The notes beneath the pieces were generated by a model. The model had not been told where the DNA came from and did no database searches. It saw only the letters and a program-made list of their open reading frames with translations. The translations under genes were made by a program, and so were the position numbers. Positions 45,277-53,601 of a stretch of DNA of 64,000 nt are shown here, piece after piece. Numbering within the stretch: position 1 is the first letter of the stretch; every line of letters starts with the position of its first letter. Source of the stretch: Streptomyces noursei ATCC 11455 (GTDB lineage Bacteria > Actinomycetota > Actinomycetes > Streptomycetales > Streptomycetaceae); the NCBI RefSeq assembly GCF_001704275.1, contig NZ_CP011533.1:4340001-4404000 (forward strand), written 5' to 3'.

Positions 45277-45951
45277 TCAGCCGGCGTCGTCGGGCCCGTC
45301 CTCGCCGTCGGCGGCCTCCGGTGCCCGGGCGGCGTCCCGCGGCGCGTAGGGGTTCTCCTGGCCGTCCGCGAGCACCCCCACGAACGGCTCCCCCTCGCCG
45401 GCGAAGACATACGCCCCGCCCTCGATCCGCTCGATCAGCCCGCGGGTCCACTCCGCGCCGCTGTCCGCCGCGTGCACCCACATGTGCATGATCTCCCCGA
45501 TGTGGCCGAGCTGTCCGGGCCCGCCCTCGGGCGTGTAGTACGAGGTGACCGTGGCCCGCCACTCCGCGAGCGCCCGCACCCGCTCCTTGAGCAGTGCCAC
45601 CGCCTCGTCCCGCGGCAGATCGACGATGAAGCCGATCCCGGCGCTGAGCAGGTCGGTCTTCGGGTCGCGCTGCACCAGCGCCGCCCGCAGCAGCCGGAAG
45701 TACTCCTCCTCGCCCGCCGGCGTCAGCTCGTACTCGGTGCGTGGCGGACCGCCGGCGGTGCTCGGCGCGATGTCGTGGGCGCGCAGCAGCCCCTGCTTGT
45801 CCATCTGCTTGAGCGCGTGGTAGATGGACCCCGGCTTGGCGTTGGACCACTCGTGCGCGCCCCAGAACTCCAGGTCGTTGCGGACCTGATAGCCGTGCGC
45901 CCGACCGTGCTGCCGCACGGCCCCCAGCACCAGCAGCCGGATCGCCGACAT
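45277..45951 (-). CDS. PadR family transcriptional regulator
   Basis: 224 residues. The winged-helix PadR domain covers the first ~85: SAIRLLVLGAVRQHGRAHGYQVRNDL, then KPGSIYHALKQMDKQGLL and RTEYELTPAGEEEY. The C-terminal half (KERVRALAEWRATVTSYYTPEG) gives the helical dimer region and continues with an acidic tail. ATG 45951 has GAGGTGG upstream and an earlier in-frame GTG/ATG is less well placed. It is convergent with glutamate decarboxylase. Its target is unknown. Confidence 0.9.
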   Translation of the reverse strand: MSAIRLLVLGAVRQHGRAHGYQVRNDLEFWGAHEWSNAKPGSIYHALKQMDKQGLLRAHDIAPSTAGGPPRTEYELTPAGEEEYFRLLRAALVQRDPKTDLLSAGIGFIVDLPRDEAVALLKERVRALAEWRATVTSYYTPEGGPGQLGHIGEIMHMWVHAADSGAEWTRGLIERIEGGAYVFAGEGEPFVGVLADGQENPYAPRDAARAPEAADGEDGPDDAG

Positions 45952-46033
45952 CGCCACCTCAATCCCGGCACGCATCCCGCACGCGGCCTGCCGCCAGACT
46001 AGGGCCTGTCGCCGTGCCAGGGCCCGCCGCCGG

Positions 46034-46582
46034 CTACCCCTGCGCCCCCTTGCGCTCCTCGTCCGCCAGGGCGACGGCCGTCTTGCCGTCCAGGGACTCC
46101 CGGACGATGTCGGCGTGGCCGGCGTGCCGGGCGAACTCCTCGATCAGGTGCAGCACCAGCCACCGCATCGACTGCCGGGCGTCCTTCGGGAACCACGGGG
46201 CCGGCGGCAGCGGGAAGGTGTCGTCCAGGCTCGGCACGGAGCGGATGAACTTCTCCGTCTCGGCCGCGGCCTCCTCCCAGAGCTCCAGCATTCCCGCGGC
46301 GGTCTCGCCGTCCTGCAGCTGGAAGCCCAGGAGCCACTCGCTCTCGCTGGGCCGCTCGCCGAGATCCCGCTGCTGCGCGATGGCCAGCCAGTTCCGTTCG
46401 ACCTGCTGGGCGTGCTTGAGCAGCCCGCCCAGCGACAGGTCGCTGGCGCTCGGCCGCTGCTTGGTCTGCTCGTCGGTCAGCCCCAGGACGGCCCGGCGCA
46501 GCCCGCCGCGCTGCGCCTCCAGGAAGGCCAGCAGCGCACCGCGCTCGTCGCCGTGGGCCTCGGCCAGAACATGAGCGGGCAT
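46034..46582 (-). CDS. DinB/DUF664 family protein
   Basis: 182 residues, four-helix DinB-like fold. Typical features: DERGALLAFLEAQRGGLRRAVLGLTDEQ, SLGGLLKHAQQVERNWL with the first metal His, and VLHLIEEFARHAGHADIVRESLDG with the second and third His. Family members are often thiol S-transferases (bacillithiol or mycothiol dependent) or unknown hydrolases. ATG 46582 has AAAGGTGG about 7 nt upstream. It is co-directional with padR. Confidence 0.88.
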   Translation of the reverse strand: MPAHVLAEAHGDERGALLAFLEAQRGGLRRAVLGLTDEQTKQRPSASDLSLGGLLKHAQQVERNWLAIAQQRDLGERPSESEWLLGFQLQDGETAAGMLELWEEAAAETEKFIRSVPSLDDTFPLPPAPWFPKDARQSMRWLVLHLIEEFARHAGHADIVRESLDGKTAVALADEERKGAQG

Positions 46583-46741
46583 GGGTTCCACCTTTCATCA
46601 CGCCGGCGGCAGGGCACCGCGGGCCGGCCGGTACCGAACCGTCCGGCCGCTTCGACTCCACCCACGCTACGGATCGCCTAGGACAGCAGGTGTCCTAGAT
46701 CCGGACGGACTTGTCGTCCGCCGCACCGGATGACGCCCGCC

Positions 46742-48199
46742 TCACAGCGAGAACGGCGACCGCTCGTGCTGGATGGACACCCACTTCTGGGTCGTGAACG
46801 CCTCGACCGTGGACTCGCCGTTCAACCGCCCGGTCCCGGAGAACTTCTCCCCGCCGAACGCCACCTGCGGCTCGTCGTGGACCGTTCCGTCGTTGACGTG
46901 GATCATGCCGGTCACGATCCGTTGGGCGATCCGCACCCCGCGCTCCACATTGGCGGTGTGCACCGCCCCGCTGAGTCCGTACGGGGTGTCATTGGCGATC
47001 CGCACCGCCTCTTCCTCGCCGTCGAACGGCACCAACAGGGCCACCGGCCCGAACAGTTCCTGGCCGTGCAGCGCGGAGTCCGCCGGCAGCCCGGCCAGCA
47101 CGCTGGGCTCGACGAGGTTGCCCTCCGTACGGCCGCGGAGCAGCGGCGTGGCCCCCTCGGCTATCGCCCGGTCGACCACCGAGGTCAGCGCCTCCGCCTG
47201 GAAGGTGTTGATCAGCGGCCCGATCTGGGTGCGCGGATCGCGCGGGTCACCGGTCCGCAGCGCCGCCACCTTGGCCACGAACTTCTCGGTGAACTCGGCC
47301 TCCACCGCGCGGTCCAGCAGCACCCTGTTGGCCGCCATGCAGACCTGCCCCTGATAGACGAACCGGCTGAAGACCGCGGCCTCCACCGCGTAGTCCACGT
47401 CGGCGTCGTCCATCACGATCAGCGCGCTGTTGCCGCTGAGTTCGAGGATCACCCGCTTGAAGTGCCCGGCGCTGACCGCCGCGACGTGCCGGCCGACCTT
47501 GTCCGACCCGGCGAACGAGATCACCCGCGGCACCGGGTGCTCGATCAGCGCGTCCCCGATCTCCGCGATGTCGGTGATCAGCACGTTGAGCAGCCCGGCC
47601 GGCAGCCCCGCGTCCTGGAACAGCTTGGCGATCAGGCCGCCGCCGGTGATGGGGGCGTTCTGGTTGGGCTTGATGACCACCGCGTTGCCCAGCGCCAGCG
47701 CCGGCGCCACGGACTTCATCGAGATCAGGAACGGGAAGTTGAACGGGCTGATCACCCCGATGACCCCGGCCGGCTGGGTGTAGACGCGGTTCTCCTTGCC
47801 GTCCACCGGCGACGGCAGTATCCGCCCCTGCGGACGCAACGCCAGCTGGATCGCCTCGCGGACGAACTCCTTGGCGAGCCGGACCTCGTACGCGGCCTTG
47901 ATCCGGGTGCCGCCCAGTTCGAGGACGAGCGCCTCGACGATCTCCTCCTCGCGCTCCTCGATCAGCCGCAGCAGCCGCTCGGTGACCTGCCGCCGGTCGT
48001 AGGGGTTGCGCAGCGCCCAGTCCCGCTGCGCCCGCTCGGCGGCGCGGTAGGCCGCATCGACCTGGTCCACGCCGGCGACCGTGATCGACGCCAGCTTCTC
48101 CTGGTCGTAGGGGTTGAAATCGATGATGTCCCACGAGCCACTGCCGGCCCGCCACTCACCGTCGATGAACTGGCAGGCCAGGTCTGCGAAGATGGACAT
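46742..48199 (-). CDS. Aldehyde dehydrogenase family protein
   Basis: 485 residues, full length. NAD(P)-dependent oxidation of an aldehyde to an acid. The catalytic Glu is in ELSGNSALIV, the catalytic Cys in FVYQGQVCMAANR, with the NAD-site blocks GVISPFNFPF, KPNQNAPIT and the C-terminal EPQVAFGGEKFSGTGRLNGE. The sequence resembles benzaldehyde- and vanillin-type dehydrogenases more than betaine-aldehyde enzymes, which is a guess. It stands alone. Confidence 0.93.
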   Translation of the reverse strand: MSIFADLACQFIDGEWRAGSGSWDIIDFNPYDQEKLASITVAGVDQVDAAYRAAERAQRDWALRNPYDRRQVTERLLRLIEEREEEIVEALVLELGGTRIKAAYEVRLAKEFVREAIQLALRPQGRILPSPVDGKENRVYTQPAGVIGVISPFNFPFLISMKSVAPALALGNAVVIKPNQNAPITGGGLIAKLFQDAGLPAGLLNVLITDIAEIGDALIEHPVPRVISFAGSDKVGRHVAAVSAGHFKRVILELSGNSALIVMDDADVDYAVEAAVFSRFVYQGQVCMAANRVLLDRAVEAEFTEKFVAKVAALRTGDPRDPRTQIGPLINTFQAEALTSVVDRAIAEGATPLLRGRTEGNLVEPSVLAGLPADSALHGQELFGPVALLVPFDGEEEAVRIANDTPYGLSGAVHTANVERGVRIAQRIVTGMIHVNDGTVHDEPQVAFGGEKFSGTGRLNGESTVEAFTTQKWVSIQHERSPFSL

Positions 48200-48264
48200 G
48201 GCATCCCTACTCTGTGCGGCACTGCTCTGCGGGGGGGCTGATCCAGCGTCATCCTACTGCTGGG

Positions 48265-49128
48265 TCACGTGAGTTGGAGCAGACCACGCAAGAGATCCCG
48301 GGTTTCGGCAGGGTCCGGACTGTCCTCCTGGAGCCGCTCCATCGCCCGCTCGTACTGCGCGACCTCCTCCGGCTTGTCCACGTAGAGGGCGCTGGTGAGC
48401 TGCTCCAGATAGACGACGTCGGAGAGATCGGACTCCGGGAAGCGCAGCATGGTGAACGCACCGCTCTCCCCCGCGTGCCCGCCGAAGTTGAACGGCATCA
48501 CCTGGAGCCGCACATTGGGCCGCTCCGAGATGTCGATCAGATGCTTCAACTGCCCGCGCATCACGGACCGTCCACCATAGGGGCGGCGCAGCGCGGCCTC
48601 GTCCAGGACGCAGTGCAGCTGCGGTGCCCGTTCCGATATCAGCAGCTTCTGCCGCTCCTGGCGCAGCGCGACCCGTCGCTGGATCTCGGCGGCCGGCGCA
48701 CCCGGCATGCCGCGGGAGACGACGGCGTGTGCGTACTCCTCCGTCTGCAACAGACCGTGGACGAACTGGACTTCGTAGACCCGCAGGAGGGAGGCGGCCC
48801 CCTCCAGACCCACATACGTCTGGAACCAACCGGGGAGCACATCGCTGTAACTGTGCCACCAGCCCGCGACGTTCGCCTCCTTGGCCAGCCCGAGCAACGC
48901 CTCGCGTTCCTGCTCGTCGCTCACGCCGTAGAGCGTGAGCAGATCTGCGACATCGCGTGCCTTGAAGCTCACCCTGCCCAACTCCATGCGGCTGATCTTC
49001 GATTCGGACGCACGGATCGAGTAGCCGGCCGCTTCACGGGTTATCCCGCGCGATTCACGCAGCCGACGGAGCTGGGATCCGAGCAGGATCCGCCGCACCA
49101 CCGACCCGCCCGACTCACTTGCGGACAC
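48265..49128 (-). CDS. XRE family regulator with DUF5753
   Basis: 287 residues. The HTH is LGSQLRRLRESRGITREAAGYSIRASESKISRMELGRVSFKARDVADLL, residues ~16-65. The rest is DUF5753: EANVAGWWHSYSDVLPGWFQTYVGLE, then VQFVHGLLQTEEYAHAVV, and a late LYVDKPEEVAQYERAMERL. It is the WhiJ-like class that works with a small DUF397 protein and often an ATP-binding anti-sigma-like protein, both present nearby. GTG 49128 has GAGGG ~9 nt upstream. Divergent from 49443. Confidence 0.93.
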   Translation of the reverse strand: MSASESGGSVVRRILLGSQLRRLRESRGITREAAGYSIRASESKISRMELGRVSFKARDVADLLTLYGVSDEQEREALLGLAKEANVAGWWHSYSDVLPGWFQTYVGLEGAASLLRVYEVQFVHGLLQTEEYAHAVVSRGMPGAPAAEIQRRVALRQERQKLLISERAPQLHCVLDEAALRRPYGGRSVMRGQLKHLIDISERPNVRLQVMPFNFGGHAGESGAFTMLRFPESDLSDVVYLEQLTSALYVDKPEEVAQYERAMERLQEDSPDPAETRDLLRGLLQLT

Positions 49129-49442
49129 CTCTCTGACCCTCCTGTGACCCCACCCCGTCCAACAGTGGAAGCGCAGTCTGCCATGTTCAGGCTTCGTTCA
49201 GTGCTCATCTGGTTACTGATATGTGCGGCCCCCGCAAGCCCTCCACAAGAAATCACAGGAAGAATACGGTGCTTATGCGCCCACCCCCACGCAATCACGT
49301 CAGCTGCACGTGCATCTGCCCTTGCATCTGCCCTACGCATTGGGAACCATAGGCATCGCACGCATGCACGCTCGTGAAAGATCCGCCAGATCCGGCTGAC
49401 CTGCCTGGGTCATGACGTCCGCGAACGCCAGGAGTGCCTCGC
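49129..49442. promoter_or_regulatory. 314-bp divergent promoter region with a 15-bp motif
   Basis: No gene was seen between the XRE gene and the ATP-binding gene. The motif TGCACGTGCATCTGC at 49305-49319 recurs as a perfect reverse complement at 50384-50398 upstream of the DUF397 gene. Around both copies are further TGCA/GCAT repeats. This suggests one regulator for all three genes, most simply the XRE protein. Confidence 0.55.
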
Positions 49443-49952
49443 ATGGGGACCAAGGTTTCGACCATGCTCGACTTCGAGCCGTTATGGCAGGACTTTCCTC
49501 CCGTCGACCCCTTGGCCGTCTCCGGATCCGTGTCCTGCCCGCTCCCGCCGCGCTACGAATCGGTCGGCGGCGCCCGGAAGTTCACCCGCGAAACGCTCAC
49601 CGGTTGGGGCCTGGAGGAACTCTTCGACGGCGTCGGCCTGGTGGTCTCCGAACTCGTCACCAACGCCCTGCGGCACGCGGTCCTGGCCGCCCCGGAACAC
49701 CCGGAATTCGGCGCGGACTTCATGGACGGCTGTCTGCCCGCCCGACTCCATCTGATGCGCTGGTCCTCCCGCCTGGTCTGTGCGGTACGGGACCCCAGCG
49801 ACGCCTCACCGGAGGCCGGCGAGGCGGACTCCGTCGCCGAATCGGGCCGCGGGCTCTATCTGGTGGAGTCCTTCAGCGACAGCTGGGGCTGGCACCGGCT
49901 GCCCGGTGGCCGGCACGGCAAGATCGTGTGGGCCCTCTTCCGGCTGCCGTGA
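49443..49952 (+). CDS. ATP-binding protein, anti-sigma-factor-like (HATPase_c_2)
   Basis: 169 residues. A GHKL ATPase of the RsbW/SpoIIAB-like type: VGLVVSELVTNALRHAV (N-box), VRDPSDASPEAGEAD and ESGRGLYLVESFSDSWGW (G2-like). Proteins of this class bind or phosphorylate sigma factors and anti-anti-sigma factors. It is coupled to XRE and DUF397 genes, a set found many times in Streptomyces. ATG 49443 is chosen because AGGAG is about 8 nt upstream; GTG 49434 overlaps it. Confidence 0.9.
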   Translation: MGTKVSTMLDFEPLWQDFPPVDPLAVSGSVSCPLPPRYESVGGARKFTRETLTGWGLEELFDGVGLVVSELVTNALRHAVLAAPEHPEFGADFMDGCLPARLHLMRWSSRLVCAVRDPSDASPEAGEADSVAESGRGLYLVESFSDSWGWHRLPGGRHGKIVWALFRLP

Positions 49953-49986
49953 CGGCCGGCCCGTCGTGGCCACCCGCCCCATACGC

Positions 49987-50019
49987 CGGGCGCCCGCTCT
50001 TCGCGGGCGCCCGTTTTTT
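49987..50019 (+). terminator. Rho-independent terminator after the ATP-binding gene
   Basis: A perfect 11-bp stem (CGGGCGCCCGC at 49987-49997 with 50003-50013), a 5-nt loop, and six T at 50014-50019. It lies ~35 bp after the stop of the ATP-binding gene. Confidence 0.9.
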
Positions 50020-50062
50020 CGTATGCGGGCCCACAGGGCCGGAGCCCGGGGCCGCGGTGCGC

Positions 50063-50302
50063 TCAGTCCCGCACCAGGTGGTCGAACTCCCCGTCCTTGA
50101 CGCCCAGCAGCATCGCCTCGACCTCGGCCGGCGTGTAGACCAGCGCCGGGCCGTCCGGGAAACGGGAGTTGCGGACCGCGATGTCACCGCCGGGCAGCTT
50201 CGCGAACTCCACGCAGGACCCCTGGGAATTGCTGTGCCGGCTCTTCTGCCATGTCACGTCACGGAGATCCGTTGCGGCCATGCCGTTGTATGCGTGGGGC
50301 AC
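50063..50302 (-). CDS. DUF397 domain protein
   Basis: 79 residues. The domain is complete: VTWQKSRHSNSQGSCVEFAKLPGGDIAVRNSRFPDGPALVYTPAEVEAML. DUF397 proteins are small partners of XRE/DUF5753 regulators (as with WhiJ and BldB-like sets) and are thought to act as antitoxin-like or regulatory partners. The start is GTG 50302. It lies ~80 bp downstream of the second 15-bp motif copy. Confidence 0.92.
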   Translation of the reverse strand: MPHAYNGMAATDLRDVTWQKSRHSNSQGSCVEFAKLPGGDIAVRNSRFPDGPALVYTPAEVEAMLLGVKDGEFDHLVRD

Positions 50303-50383
50303 AGGGCTCTCCCGGTGGTGAACGCGGTGATAAATGGTGTCAACTGCCCGGGATCATAGCTGCGTTCACATGCGGATGCATGC

Positions 50384-50398
50384 GCAGATGCACGTGCA
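50384..50398. promoter_or_regulatory. Second copy (inverted) of the 15-bp motif
   Basis: GCAGATGCACGTGCA, the exact reverse complement of 49305-49319. It lies 82 bp upstream of the DUF397 start, in the 117 bp before the SRPBCC gene stop. Confidence 0.55.
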
Positions 50399-50419
50399 CG
50401 ACAGGGGGTGCCGGGCCGG

Positions 50420-50902
50420 TCACATTTTGTTGAGCACCTTCCCCAAAGCTTCCGTCACAATCGACCGCCAGCCGCCGCCCATGATGCGGTGCGCCTGCAC
50501 CTGGTACGGGTCGTCCGGGTCGAAGCCCTCGTGGACGAGGAAGAGACGTGTGCCACGTCCTTCGGGTTCCAAGATCCAGGTGATGGTCCAGTCGGCGCGG
50601 TTGCCCTGGCCCTCGTCGGCATCCTGCCAGCGCAGCCGCAGCATCCGCTCCGCCTCGAAGTCGACGACCTCGGCGACGACCGTGCCGGAGAAGTTGCTGT
50701 TCGGCCGGGGCAGCGTCCGCATCTCGTAGCAGTGGCCGACCTCCAGTCGGAAGTCGCCCGGCATCATCCACTGGGCGATCAGTTCCGGCTCGGTCAGCGC
50801 CCGCCAGACCCTGGCCGGCGAGTGCGGCAGGAAGTGGTCGAGGCGGATCGTCGTCGCGTCCGCCGGGTCGTCGTCGAGGGCCGGGAAGTCATCGGTGTTC
50901 AT
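50420..50902 (-). CDS. SRPBCC (AHSA1-type) protein
   Basis: 160 residues, START-like fold: TTIRLDHFLPHSPARVWRALTEPELIAQWMMPGDFRLEVGHCYEM, then VDFEAERMLRLRW and the C-terminal RGTRLFLVHEGFD with GGGWRSIV. It binds a hydrophobic ligand. The ATG overlaps the stop of the upstream ArsR gene by 4 bp, so the pair is coupled; ArsR-SRPBCC pairs are common in actinobacteria. The function is unknown. Confidence 0.9.
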   Translation of the reverse strand: MNTDDFPALDDDPADATTIRLDHFLPHSPARVWRALTEPELIAQWMMPGDFRLEVGHCYEMRTLPRPNSNFSGTVVAEVVDFEAERMLRLRWQDADEGQGNRADWTITWILEPEGRGTRLFLVHEGFDPDDPYQVQAHRIMGGGWRSIVTEALGKVLNKM

Positions 50903-51270
50903 TGCGCCTCTTCGTGGGGGATGCGGTCGAGCAGTTCGCCCAGGCTCGCGAGCTTCGCGCGCCAGAACCGCTCGTAGGGTCCGAGCCAGTCCTGCACCTC
51001 ACTGAGCGGGGCCGCCTCCAGGCGGTAGATCCGCTGCCGGCCGGCCCGCTGCTCGCTCACCAGCCCGGCCTGGCGCAGCACCTTCAGATGCTCGGACAGG
51101 CTCGGCCGACTCATCGCGAAGTGGTCGGCCAGCCGCTGGACGGGCTGCGGCCCGTCGTCCCGCAGCAGGCGGAGCACCTCGCGCCGGGTGGCGTTGGCGA
51201 GCGCCGCGAAGACCCGGTCCTGGTCCGGTGCGGACAGGGCGGTGCGCGGCGGTACAGGAGTGGCGTTCAC
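50899..51270 (-). CDS. ArsR family repressor
   Basis: 123 residues. Winged helix: RVFAALANATRREVLRLLRDDGPQPVQRLADHFAMSRPSLSEHLKVLRQAGLVSEQRAGRQRIYRL. No Cys metal site is visible. GTG 51270 has GGGGGT just upstream. It is the first gene of the ArsR-SRPBCC operon. A perfect 16-bp inverted repeat 14 bp upstream of the start is its likely operator. Confidence 0.9.
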   Translation of the reverse strand: MNATPVPPRTALSAPDQDRVFAALANATRREVLRLLRDDGPQPVQRLADHFAMSRPSLSEHLKVLRQAGLVSEQRAGRQRIYRLEAAPLSEVQDWLGPYERFWRAKLASLGELLDRIPHEEAQ

Positions 51271-51283
51271 ACCCCCAAAATAC

Positions 51284-51324
51284 GTAGGAGATTCCCTACT
51301 CGTCAAACGTAGGGAATCTCCTAC
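51284..51324. promoter_or_regulatory. Perfect 16-bp inverted repeat, ArsR operator
   Basis: GTAGGAGATTCCCTAC (51284-51299) and GTAGGGAATCTCCTAC (51309-51324) are exact reverse complements with a 9-nt spacer. It lies directly upstream of the ArsR-SRPBCC operon (start 51270). Each arm is itself partly symmetric (GTAGG...CCTAC), so two dimers may bind. Confidence 0.75.
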
Positions 51325-51369
51325 TGATCGCGGATGCGGTCGCGACCGGGGCCCGCTCGCGCGGTGTCG

Positions 51370-51606
51370 TCACCGCGCGGCGTACGGCAGCAGCGCCATC
51401 TCCCGGGCGTTCTTGATCGCGCGGGCCAGCTGCCGCTGCTGCTGGGCGGTGACCCGGGTGACCCGGCGGCTGCGGATCTTGCCGCGGTCCGAGATGAACT
51501 TCCGCAGCAGATCGGTGTCCTTGTAGTCGATGTACGTGATGCCCGCCGCGTCGAGCGGGTTGGGGCGGGGGGCGGCCTTACGCCGCACGTCGTTCCGTCG
51601 GGGCAT
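51370..51606 (-). CDS. rpsR: 30S ribosomal protein S18, alternative zinc-free copy
   Basis: 78 residues. The S18 pattern is [60 protein letters not shown]. It has no Cys, so it is the zinc-independent (C-minus) paralogue used when zinc is scarce. It is the last gene of the minus-strand zinc block, ~110 bp after the CobW-like gene. Confidence 0.95.
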   Translation of the reverse strand: MPRRNDVRRKAAPRPNPLDAAGITYIDYKDTDLLRKFISDRGKIRSRRVTRVTAQQQRQLARAIKNAREMALLPYAAR

Positions 51607-51718
51607 GGCGGAGGTTCCTTACTGAGGGCGGAGGGTCCGGTTCCGGGCGGAGAAACGGCCGGTTCACGGCGGTGAGCGGTACGGACCGCGGATCACGGCA
51701 CCGGCGTGCGGCGCGGCG

Positions 51719-52867
51719 TCACGACACCGGGTCGAGCAGTTCGTCGAAGGCCGGCGGCAGGCCCTTCCAGGCCGTCGGACCGCCCGCGTACTCGGCGTCG
51801 GTGAGCAGACAGGACTCCAACAGGGCGCGCAGCCCGTCGCGGTCCAGGCCGGGCGAGGTGAAGACCAGGTGCTGGCCCCGGTCGCCGTGTTCGGGGTGCC
51901 AGTCCAGCGCGGCGGCGGCCCGGCGCATCGGCGGCACCATCTCCCAGGCGGCGTCCGGCAGCGCGGCCAGCCACGGCCCGGCGTTCTCCACGCACAGCGC
52001 GCCGCCCGCGGCGTCCCAGGACAGCAGCGTGTCCGGCCGGTCGGCCAGCCAGAACCGGCCCCGGCTGCGCGCCGCCGCGCACGAGAGGTCCTCCAGTGCC
52101 GCGTACAGCCGCTCGGGGTGGAAGGGCCGGGCGCCGCGCCAGACGAGCGTGGCCACGCCGGCCGCCTCGGCCTCCTGCGGCAGCAGCGCGCACGCCGGGT
52201 GCTGCCGGCCCGCGGCGGCCGCCACGTCGAAGCCGGCCAGCGCGGCGGCGGCCAACTCCACCGAGTCCACGGCCACTTGGCGCGCCATCGGGTGCAGCTG
52301 CGCCAGCAGCGCGCGGTCGGCGTCGTCGGCGGGCTCCTCCCCCGTGGCCAGCGCCAGCACCGGCGCGTACTCCAGCTGCCGCGCCCAGGTGTCGGCGACC
52401 GTCCGCTGGTCGGAGGCGGCGGCCGCCAGCCCGACCTCGGCCAGGTCGTCGCCGTTGGCGAGGCAGGGCAGCAGCAGCGCCGGATCGACCGCGGTGATCA
52501 CACCGGTCAGCTCCAGGTCGTCGCCCCCGTGCGAGGTGATCACCTCGGCCATCGCCTTCGGCTCGACCGAGTCCCACAGCTCGACGATCGCCAGCCGGCA
52601 GGTCCGTCCCGCGGCCAGCCGCGCCAGCTCGGGCACCAGGTCCTCGCGCAGTGCGCAGCAGGCGCAGTCGTTGACCAGCGGCGCCTCGCCGGTGTCCAGC
52701 GTGCCGCCGGCGTCGCGGACGGTGCGCCGCACCGTGCCGTCGACCGCGGAGGCCAGGTCGTGGTGGAGGGCGACGCTGCCGGGGACGGTCTCCAGCAACC
52801 GCTCGACGGCGGCCCGCCGGGCGTCCGCGTGCAGCCCGCCCACCAGCACGACGCTCAGCCGCTGCAT
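51719..52867 (-). CDS. CobW/COG0523-like protein, Walker A degenerate
   Basis: 382 residues. It belongs to the COG0523 zinc metallochaperone group by context and by a CxCC motif (NDCACCALRED, C68-C70-C71) and a CobW-C domain near the C-terminus (HPERLYAALEDL, HPEHGDRGQHLVFTS). Family members hold a GTP-binding GxxGAGKT loop at the N-terminus. Here the same region reads VLVGGLHADARRAAVERLL with no GKT/S, so GTP binding is doubtful. The ATG overlaps the rpmE stop by 1 nt (TGATG). It should deliver zinc or replace Zn proteins under zinc limitation. Confidence 0.85.
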   Translation of the reverse strand: MQRLSVVLVGGLHADARRAAVERLLETVPGSVALHHDLASAVDGTVRRTVRDAGGTLDTGEAPLVNDCACCALREDLVPELARLAAGRTCRLAIVELWDSVEPKAMAEVITSHGGDDLELTGVITAVDPALLLPCLANGDDLAEVGLAAAASDQRTVADTWARQLEYAPVLALATGEEPADDADRALLAQLHPMARQVAVDSVELAAAALAGFDVAAAAGRQHPACALLPQEAEAAGVATLVWRGARPFHPERLYAALEDLSCAAARSRGRFWLADRPDTLLSWDAAGGALCVENAGPWLAALPDAAWEMVPPMRRAAAALDWHPEHGDRGQHLVFTSPGLDRDGLRALLESCLLTDAEYAGGPTAWKGLPPAFDELLDPVS

Positions 52868-53121
52868 CAGCGGGCCCCGCGCCTGCCGTAGCGGCGCTCG
52901 AACCGCTCGACCCGGCCGGCGGTGTCCAGCACCCGGGCGGTGCCCGTGTAGAAGGGGTGGCTCGCCGAGGAGATCTCGACGTCGACGACGGGATAGGTGT
53001 TCCCGTCCTCCCATTCCACCGTCTTGTCGCTGGTCATGGTCGAGCGGGTGAGGAAGGCGAAGTCGCCGGCCCGGTCGCGGAAGACGACCGGCCCGTAGGC
53101 GGGGTGGATTCCGGGCTTCAT
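52867..53121 (-). CDS. rpmE2: 50S ribosomal protein L31 type B
   Basis: 84 residues. [29 protein letters not shown] then [27 protein letters not shown] is the type B pattern, and there is no CxxC zinc motif. Type B L31 replaces the zinc form under zinc limitation, freeing zinc. It starts 5 bp after rpmG and is coupled to the CobW-like gene. Confidence 0.96.
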   Translation of the reverse strand: MKPGIHPAYGPVVFRDRAGDFAFLTRSTMTSDKTVEWEDGNTYPVVDVEISSASHPFYTGTARVLDTAGRVERFERRYGRRGAR

Positions 53122-53126
53122 CGGGC

Positions 53127-53291
53127 TCAGCGCTCCTCTCGGAAGGTGACGTGCCGACCGGCGACCGGGTCGTACTTGCGCAGTTCCAGGCGGTCGGGGT
53201 CGTTACGGCGGTTCTTGCGGGTGACGTAGGTGAACCCGGTGCCGGCGGTGGACCGGAGCTTGATGACCGGGCGGAGTTCGTTGCGAGCCAT
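53127..53291 (-). CDS. rpmG: 50S ribosomal protein L33, zinc-free copy
   Basis: 54 residues: [20 protein letters not shown], then [20 protein letters not shown] and [15 protein letters not shown]33 family throughout, no Cys, so the zinc-independent paralogue. It is the first gene of the minus-strand zinc unit; its start is 13 bp from the Zur box. The reading frame from ATG 53291 to the stop at 53127 is uninterrupted. Confidence 0.95.
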   Translation of the reverse strand: MARNELRPVIKLRSTAGTGFTYVTRKNRRNDPDRLELRKYDPVAGRHVTFREER

Positions 53292-53303
53292 ACGGGTAGT
53301 ATA

Positions 53304-53325
53304 CGCAAATGGTTTCCATTTTCAA
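53304..53325. promoter_or_regulatory. Zur box between divergent ribosomal protein genes
   Basis: On the minus strand this reads TTGAAAATGGAAACCATTTG; AAATGG and CCATTT form the core dyad with a 3-nt centre. It fits the actinobacterial Zur operator (TGAAAATGATTTTCA-like). It lies between rpmG (start 53291) and rpmB (start 53365), so one site controls both units, repressing when zinc is plentiful. Confidence 0.88.
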
Positions 53326-53364
53326 TAAGCCCTTGGAGGGCCCGACCACCGGAGGGACCGCACC

Positions 53365-53601
53365 ATGTCCGCCCACTGCCAGCTGACCGGCCGCGCGCCG
53401 GGCTTCGGCAAGACCGTCTCCCACTCGCACCGCCGCACCTCCCGGCGCTTCGACCCGAACATCCAGCGCAAGCGCTACTGGCTGGAGAGCGAGGGGAGGC
53501 ACGTCCGGCTGCCCCTGAGCGCCAAGGGGATCAAGACCGTCGACACGATCGGCATCGAGGCCGCCGTCGTCCGCATCCGCGCCCGAGGGGGGAAGGTCTG
53601 A
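53365..53601 (+). CDS. rpmB: 50S ribosomal protein L28, alternative copy
   Basis: 78 residues: [60 protein letters not shown]28 family, with a single Cys and no CxxC zinc pair, so the zinc-independent form. TGA overlaps the rpsN start (TGATG). It is the first gene of the plus-strand zinc unit. Confidence 0.95.
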   Translation: MSAHCQLTGRAPGFGKTVSHSHRRTSRRFDPNIQRKRYWLESEGRHVRLPLSAKGIKTVDTIGIEAAVVRIRARGGKV

